Part shown: piece by piece, positions 60,652-64,000 of the stretch
Numbering within the stretch: position 1 is the first letter of the stretch
Layout: every line of letters starts with the position of its first letter
Assembly: GCA_024169445.1 (NCBI GenBank)
Contig: JALKFA010000001.1
Span: 2,976,001-3,040,000 of the forward strand
Source: Buttiauxella agrestis ATCC 33320
GTDB taxonomy: Bacteria > Pseudomonadota > Gammaproteobacteria > Enterobacterales > Enterobacteriaceae
Direction: 5' to 3'
Length of the DNA stretch: 64,000 bases
Notes under the pieces: generated by a model
What the model saw: only the letters and a program-made list of their open reading frames with translations
Databases searched by the model: none
What the model was told of the DNA's origin: nothing
Made by a program: the position numbers and the translations under genes

Positions 60652-62043
60652 TTAGCGATGTGCCAGTTCGGCTTCTTCGTCGCTATTGAGTATTTCTTTA
60701 TCGGTTTGTTTCATCAACTGGCTGGTGATGGTACCTGCCGTCATGGAACCGCTGACGTTCAGCGCGGTACGGCCCATGTCGATAAGCGGTTCAACCGAAA
60801 TCAGCAATGCCACCAGCGTGACCGGCAAGCCCATGGCTGGCAGGACAATCAGGGCAGCGAATGTTGCACCACCACCGACACCCGCAACGCCTGCGGAGCT
60901 TACGGTGACAATCCCGACCAGTGTGGCAATCCAGACTGGATCCAATGGGTTGATACCGACGGTTGGCGCGACCATCACGGCCAGCATCGCTGGATACAGA
61001 CCCGCACAACCGTTCTGACCGATAGTGGCTCCAAACGACGCGGCAAAGCTGGCGATGGACTCAGGCACACCCAGACGGCGAGTTTGAGCTTCAACGTTCA
61101 ATGGAATACTGGCTGCACTGGAGCGGCTGGTGAAGGCAAAGGTCAGCACAGGCCAGACTTTGCGGAAGTATTTCAGCGGGCTCACACCGTTGACAGCCAA
61201 CAGAACCGCGTGCACGCCGAACATAATTGCCAGACCGAGGTAAGAGGCCACCACGAAACTACCGAGTTTGATGATGTCTTGCAGGTTTGAACCAGCAACG
61301 ACTTTGGTCATCAGCGCAAGAACACCGTACGGCGTCAGTTGCATGACCAGACGCACCAGTTTCATGACCCAGCTTTGCAGCGTGTCAATCGCAACCAGAA
61401 CACGCTCGCCTTTTGGCGCATCGTCTTTCAGTAGTTTAAGAGCTGCTACACCGAGGAACGCGGCGAAAATCACCACGCTGATGATCGACGTTGGGTTAGC
61501 CCCTGTCAGGTCAGCAAACGGGTTCTTCGGCACGAATGACAGAATCAGTTGCGGTACGCTGAGGTCAGCCACTTTACCCACATAAGTGGTTTCGATTGCG
61601 CTCAGACGAGCGGTTTCAGCGGTGCCTTGCACCAGGCCTTCAGCCGTCAAACCAAACAAGTTGGTGACCAGCACGCCGACCAGCGCTGAAATCAGCGTGG
61701 TAAACAGCAATGTCCCGATGGTCAGAACGCTGATTTTGCCCAGAGAAGAGGCGTTATGCAGACGTGCCACCGCGCTCAGGATAGAGGCAAATACCAGCGG
61801 CATGACGATCATTTGCAGTAATTGAACATAGCCGTTACCGACAACGTTAAACCACTGAATAGACTGTTTCAGTACCGGACTGTCTTCGCCATAAATGGTG
61901 TGTAATGCAAGGCCAAAGACCACACCGATCACCAGACCAAGCAGTACTTTTTTTGCCAGACTCCACTGTTTGTGGCGAGTTTGTGCCAGCAACAGCAATA
62001 GAATAACGAACACGATAACGTTCGCTATGAGTGGAAAATTCAT
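60652..62043 (-). CDS. tcyP: TcyP (YdjN), L-cystine/proton symporter
   Basis: This 463-aa DAACS-family (SLC1-like) symporter has about eight helices plus two re-entrant hairpins. The [12 protein letters not shown] motif of hairpin 1 and GVNPLD-type helix 7-8 region ([21 protein letters not shown]) are present. E. coli YdjN takes up L-cystine and is induced by sulfur limitation. A strong terminator follows. Confidence 0.95.
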   Translation of the reverse strand: MNFPLIANVIVFVILLLLLAQTRHKQWSLAKKVLLGLVIGVVFGLALHTIYGEDSPVLKQSIQWFNVVGNGYVQLLQMIVMPLVFASILSAVARLHNASSLGKISVLTIGTLLFTTLISALVGVLVTNLFGLTAEGLVQGTAETARLSAIETTYVGKVADLSVPQLILSFVPKNPFADLTGANPTSIISVVIFAAFLGVAALKLLKDDAPKGERVLVAIDTLQSWVMKLVRLVMQLTPYGVLALMTKVVAGSNLQDIIKLGSFVVASYLGLAIMFGVHAVLLAVNGVSPLKYFRKVWPVLTFAFTSRSSAASIPLNVEAQTRRLGVPESIASFAASFGATIGQNGCAGLYPAMLAVMVAPTVGINPLDPVWIATLVGIVTVSSAGVAGVGGGATFAALIVLPAMGLPVTLVALLISVEPLIDMGRTALNVSGSMTAGTITSQLMKQTDKEILNSDEEAELAHR

Positions 62044-62176
62044 CCCCGTATCTCCTGAGTATATTTTAAACAGATGGACTGATTGCCACCTTTATTCTGT
62101 AAAGCGTACCAGAACCCTGGAGTTACTCTTATATTCAAAAGGAATTGATTATTACAATTTGAGCTATTTCGTTTAA

Positions 62177-62767
62177 TTATTGTTCCAGGTGGTTATTTAA
62201 AAAACTATTAAAGGTCATTTGCAGCGAAATTATCATGTGCGATGACCAGCGCACCGCGCTGTTATCGGGCACACTTTGCGGCATCCACACGGCCAGACCA
62301 AACAACACCATGCACAAGGCACGTTCCAGTTGATTACCTTTTTGCGGCCTGATGATGGGAAAGCGAAAGCGCCAACGGCAGGGCCAAAGGAGTGGGACAC
62401 CCGCAGGAGTGAGCATATCTGCCAAAATATGGCTTAAGTAACCCAACACCATGCCTTGAAGGGCATCGGCGGGAATCACCCAACTTTCGGGGACTTTGAG
62501 ATAGAACAGTGCAAGGCTTGCGAAGACGGCAAATAAGCTGTGGGTAAAGCCCCGATGGCCGCAGGCGCGGGCAATGGGTTTGGAAAACCACGGCAAGCGT
62601 TGACCGAGAAATGACTTTGGGTGGTCAATATCAGGCAGCAAACAGGTCAGGATGGCTGAAGGCACAATATGCCACCAGTCTCCTTGAGCAAGCACAGGCG
62701 TGAGTTCGGCGTTTTTAGCGAATACTGCACAGGCAATGGAAAAAAGAAGGTGACCTTCCGCCGTCAT
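62177..62767 (-). CDS. ydjM: YdjM, LexA-regulated inner-membrane protein (DUF457 family)
   Basis: This 196-aa protein has four helices and metal-hydrolase-like signatures: MTAEGHLLFSIACAVF, LLPDIDHPKSFLGQRLPW, HRGFTHSLFA and GYLSHILADMLTPAGVPLLWP. It belongs to the YdjM/YbcI DUF457 group of putative membrane-bound metal-dependent hydrolases. E. coli ydjM is a known SOS gene; two LexA boxes are present just upstream here. Function unproven. Confidence 0.93.
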   Translation of the reverse strand: MTAEGHLLFSIACAVFAKNAELTPVLAQGDWWHIVPSAILTCLLPDIDHPKSFLGQRLPWFSKPIARACGHRGFTHSLFAVFASLALFYLKVPESWVIPADALQGMVLGYLSHILADMLTPAGVPLLWPCRWRFRFPIIRPQKGNQLERALCMVLFGLAVWMPQSVPDNSAVRWSSHMIISLQMTFNSFLNNHLEQ

Positions 62768-62786
62768 GATACTACCTGGATGAAAA

Positions 62787-62822
62787 CTGTCGATTCATAC
62801 AGTATAGGGTTTTTATACAGTA
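62787..62822. promoter_or_regulatory. Two LexA boxes upstream of ydjM
   Basis: CTGTCGATTCATACAG (62787-62802) matches CTGT-N8-ACAG. The abutting TACTGTATAAAAACCCTATA on the minus strand (62803-62822) is a weaker half-conserved box. E. coli ydjM has a similar pair. Confidence 0.8.
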
Positions 62823-62854
62823 GACGGAAGAGGTGACGGCGTAACATTTTGCAA

Positions 62855-62873
62855 CCGCCGGATTCCCCGGCGG
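62855..62873 (-). terminator. Hairpin after kduD
   Basis: CCGCCGG/CCGGCGG 7-bp stem, nine bases past the kduD stop, without a clear U-tract. Confidence 0.5.
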
Positions 62874-62881
62874 CGTGTTGT

Positions 62882-63643
62882 TTAGCGGGCTAACCAGCCT
62901 CCGTCGACGGCAATGGTGTAACCGTTGACATAATCGGAAGCACTGGAGGCAAGAAACACCACCGGGCCTTGCAGATCGGCAGGAACACCCCAACGACCCG
63001 CGGGAATTCGCTCGAGGATTTCATGGCTGCGGACTTCATCATCACGCAGTTGTTGAGTGTTGTTGGTTGCCATGTATCCCGGCGCGATCGCGTTGACATT
63101 GATATTATGTTGCGCCCATTCATTTGCCAGCAGGCGCGTTATGCCAAGCACGGCACTTTTAGATGCGGTGTAAGACGGGACTCTGATACCGCCCTGGAAG
63201 GACAACATGGAGGCGATATTAATAATCTTGCCGCCAGTGCCTTGTTTAATGAACTGTTTTGCCACCGCCTGAGAGAGAAAGAATACTGATTTAATGTTCA
63301 GGTTCATTACGTCGTCCCAGTTTTTCTCGCTAAATTCCAGCGCATCTTCCCGGCGAATGGTGCCTGCGTTATTTACAAGGATATCTATTTTCCCCATTCC
63401 TGCCACGGCCTGCGCAATGATGTCAGGGATCGCGTCTTGTTGGCTTAAATCTGCCTGGATGGCGAGAAAACGGCGATCCAAATCTCGCACTTTTTGCGCC
63501 GTTTCATGCGGGATTTTGCGGTTTACGCTGACGATGTCACAACCAGCCTCGGCAAGGCCAATCGCCATTCCCTGACCCAGTCCTGTATCGCATCCCGTGA
63601 CAACAGCGACTTTGCCTTGCAGATTAAAAGCATCGAGAATCAT
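62882..63643 (-). CDS. kduD: KduD, 2-dehydro-3-deoxy-D-gluconate 5-dehydrogenase
   Basis: This 253-aa short-chain dehydrogenase has cofactor motif TGCDTGLGQG (about 17-26), NNAG (about 90), catalytic Ser in NIASMLSFQGG and YTASKSA (Tyr-x3-Lys). The C-terminal NAIAPGYMATNNTQQLR and DYVNGYTIAVDGGWLAR are specific to KduD. It interconverts 2,5-diketo-3-deoxygluconate and 2-keto-3-deoxygluconate in pectin/hexuronate breakdown. kduI, its usual partner, is not adjacent; the gene stands alone between ydjM and hxpB, unlike E. coli. A KdgR-like operator lies upstream. Confidence 0.93.
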   Translation of the reverse strand: MILDAFNLQGKVAVVTGCDTGLGQGMAIGLAEAGCDIVSVNRKIPHETAQKVRDLDRRFLAIQADLSQQDAIPDIIAQAVAGMGKIDILVNNAGTIRREDALEFSEKNWDDVMNLNIKSVFFLSQAVAKQFIKQGTGGKIINIASMLSFQGGIRVPSYTASKSAVLGITRLLANEWAQHNINVNAIAPGYMATNNTQQLRDDEVRSHEILERIPAGRWGVPADLQGPVVFLASSASDYVNGYTIAVDGGWLAR

Positions 63644-63720
63644 AGTTACTCCGGTATCCGGAAAAGCGCATTTGCGCGTGTCTGTAAAGAGTAGATACGG
63701 GAGGGGGGAAACTCAAATAT

Positions 63721-63740
63721 TTTTGAAATACTGTTTTAAA
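63721..63740. promoter_or_regulatory. Candidate KdgR operator upstream of kduD
   Basis: TTTTGAAATACTGTTTTAAA contains TGAAAT-ACT-GTTTTA, the same half-site arrangement as the kdgM-like operator (TGAAAT-CAT-GTTTCA). It lies about 80 bp before kduD. Confidence 0.5.
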
Positions 63741-63770
63741 AAATTAGATGTCGGTATGGTTTTGAGAATG

Positions 63771-63788
63771 ATGCGGGGAGCCCCGCAT
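63771..63788 (-). terminator. Hairpin after hxpB
   Basis: ATGCGGGG/CCCCGCAT perfect 8-bp stem with a 2-base loop, nine bases beyond the hxpB stop. Confidence 0.5.
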
Positions 63789-63797
63789 CGTAATAAA

Positions 63798-64000
63798 TTA
63801 GCCAATCAGGTGTTCGGCGCGTAATTCACTCAGCGAAGACAACTTCACATTTGCCAGGCACCAGCGCACGTCGTCACGGTTTTCTTCTGCGGGAACCACA
63901 ATAGAACGCATGCGTGCGGCTTTGGTGGCAACCATGCCATTCACGGAGTCTTCAAGTGTCACACAGGCGAGCGGGTCAACAGCCAATTTAGCAGCGGCAT
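63798..64000 (-). CDS. hxpB: HxpB (YniC) hexitol phosphatase, 3' end
   Basis: Only the C-terminal ~67 residues are inside the window; the frame stays open to the edge. AKLAVDPLACVTLEDSVNGM, then ATKAARMRSIVVPA and LSSLSELRAEHLIG, match the C-terminal core of the HAD-superfamily phosphatase YniC/HxpB. LEDSVNG is HAD motif IV. It dephosphorylates 2-deoxyglucose-6-phosphate and hexitol phosphates. E. coli has it directly next to ydjM; kduD separates them here. Confidence 0.9.
   Translation of the reverse strand, partial: AAAKLAVDPLACVTLEDSVNGMVATKAARMRSIVVPAEENRDDVRWCLANVKLSSLSELRAEHLIG

Overview
The window is chromosomal DNA of an enterobacterium (Enterobacteriaceae). Most genes have clear Escherichia/Salmonella counterparts, often in the same local order: yeaL-yeaH-yeaG-mipA-yeaE-yeaD-gapA-msrB-yeaC, pncA-ansA-sppA-ydjA-selD-topB-ynjH-nudG-ynjA-ynjF-ynjEDCB-xthA, astCADBE-spy, nadE-osmE-katE-cedA and tcyP-ydjM-hxpB. 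It is not E. coli: a chitinase, a hut cluster with hutF, a KdgM-type porin, kduD and several unfamiliar small secreted proteins lie among the core genes. A genus such as Buttiauxella or Kluyvera would fit, but this is an inference I cannot test here.

Layout. 1-7.4 kb is a patchwork of small accessory genes: a VIT/CCC1-like membrane protein, a BhsA/McbA (DUF1471) protein, two tandem paralogous small secreted proteins, a KdgM-like porin, tRNA-Thr(UGU) flanked by a YoaJ-like micropeptide and a LexA-controlled DinI-like gene, an MltF-like transglycosylase, a CspA-family gene with a cspA-type cold leader, and a YqaE/Pmp3 peptide. 7.5-11.8 kb holds a hypothetical protein, a DUF523 protein, a stand-alone glutamine-amidotransferase-like protein, the nimT/nimR pair and yeaL. 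12-20.5 kb is the yeaGH stress-kinase operon (with a sigma-54 promoter), mipA, yeaE, yeaD, gapA, msrB and yeaC. 20.6-31.3 kb carries a GH18 chitinase, pncA-ansA, sppA, ydjA, selD-topB-ynjH, nudG and ynjA-ynjF. 31.4-37.7 kb is a minus-strand block, xthA - TVP38 protein - ynjBCDE. An isolated AT-rich gene at 37.9-38.8 kb has ADP-ribosyltransferase-like motifs. 39.2-46.1 kb is the sigma-54-driven arginine succinyltransferase operon followed by spy. 46.3-54.6 kb is a complete hut cluster. 54.6-64 kb holds yddG, nadE, osmE, katE, cedA, a Sel1 protein, tcyP, ydjM, kduD and the 3' end of hxpB.

How the genes work together. The hut cluster encodes HutH, HutU, HutI, HutF and an N-formylglutamate-deformylase-type HutG. 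That is the five-step pathway rather than the four-step formiminoglutamase route of Klebsiella and Salmonella. Two matching 12-bp motifs lie in the hutI/hutF and hutC/hutH gaps and are probable HutC operators. ast and yeaGH both carry -24/-12 promoters, linking them to nitrogen limitation. The kdgM-like gene and kduD lie 60 kb apart but each has an upstream match to the KdgR operator pattern, suggesting a shared pectin/hexuronate regulon. dinI-like and ydjM have LexA boxes.

Dispersed repeats (REP-like CCCTCTCCC elements, GTAGGGTGGATAAGCG elements and a CTGCAACTCGAAT element) sit in many intergenic gaps. I saw no CRISPR array, no insertion sequence and no rRNA.
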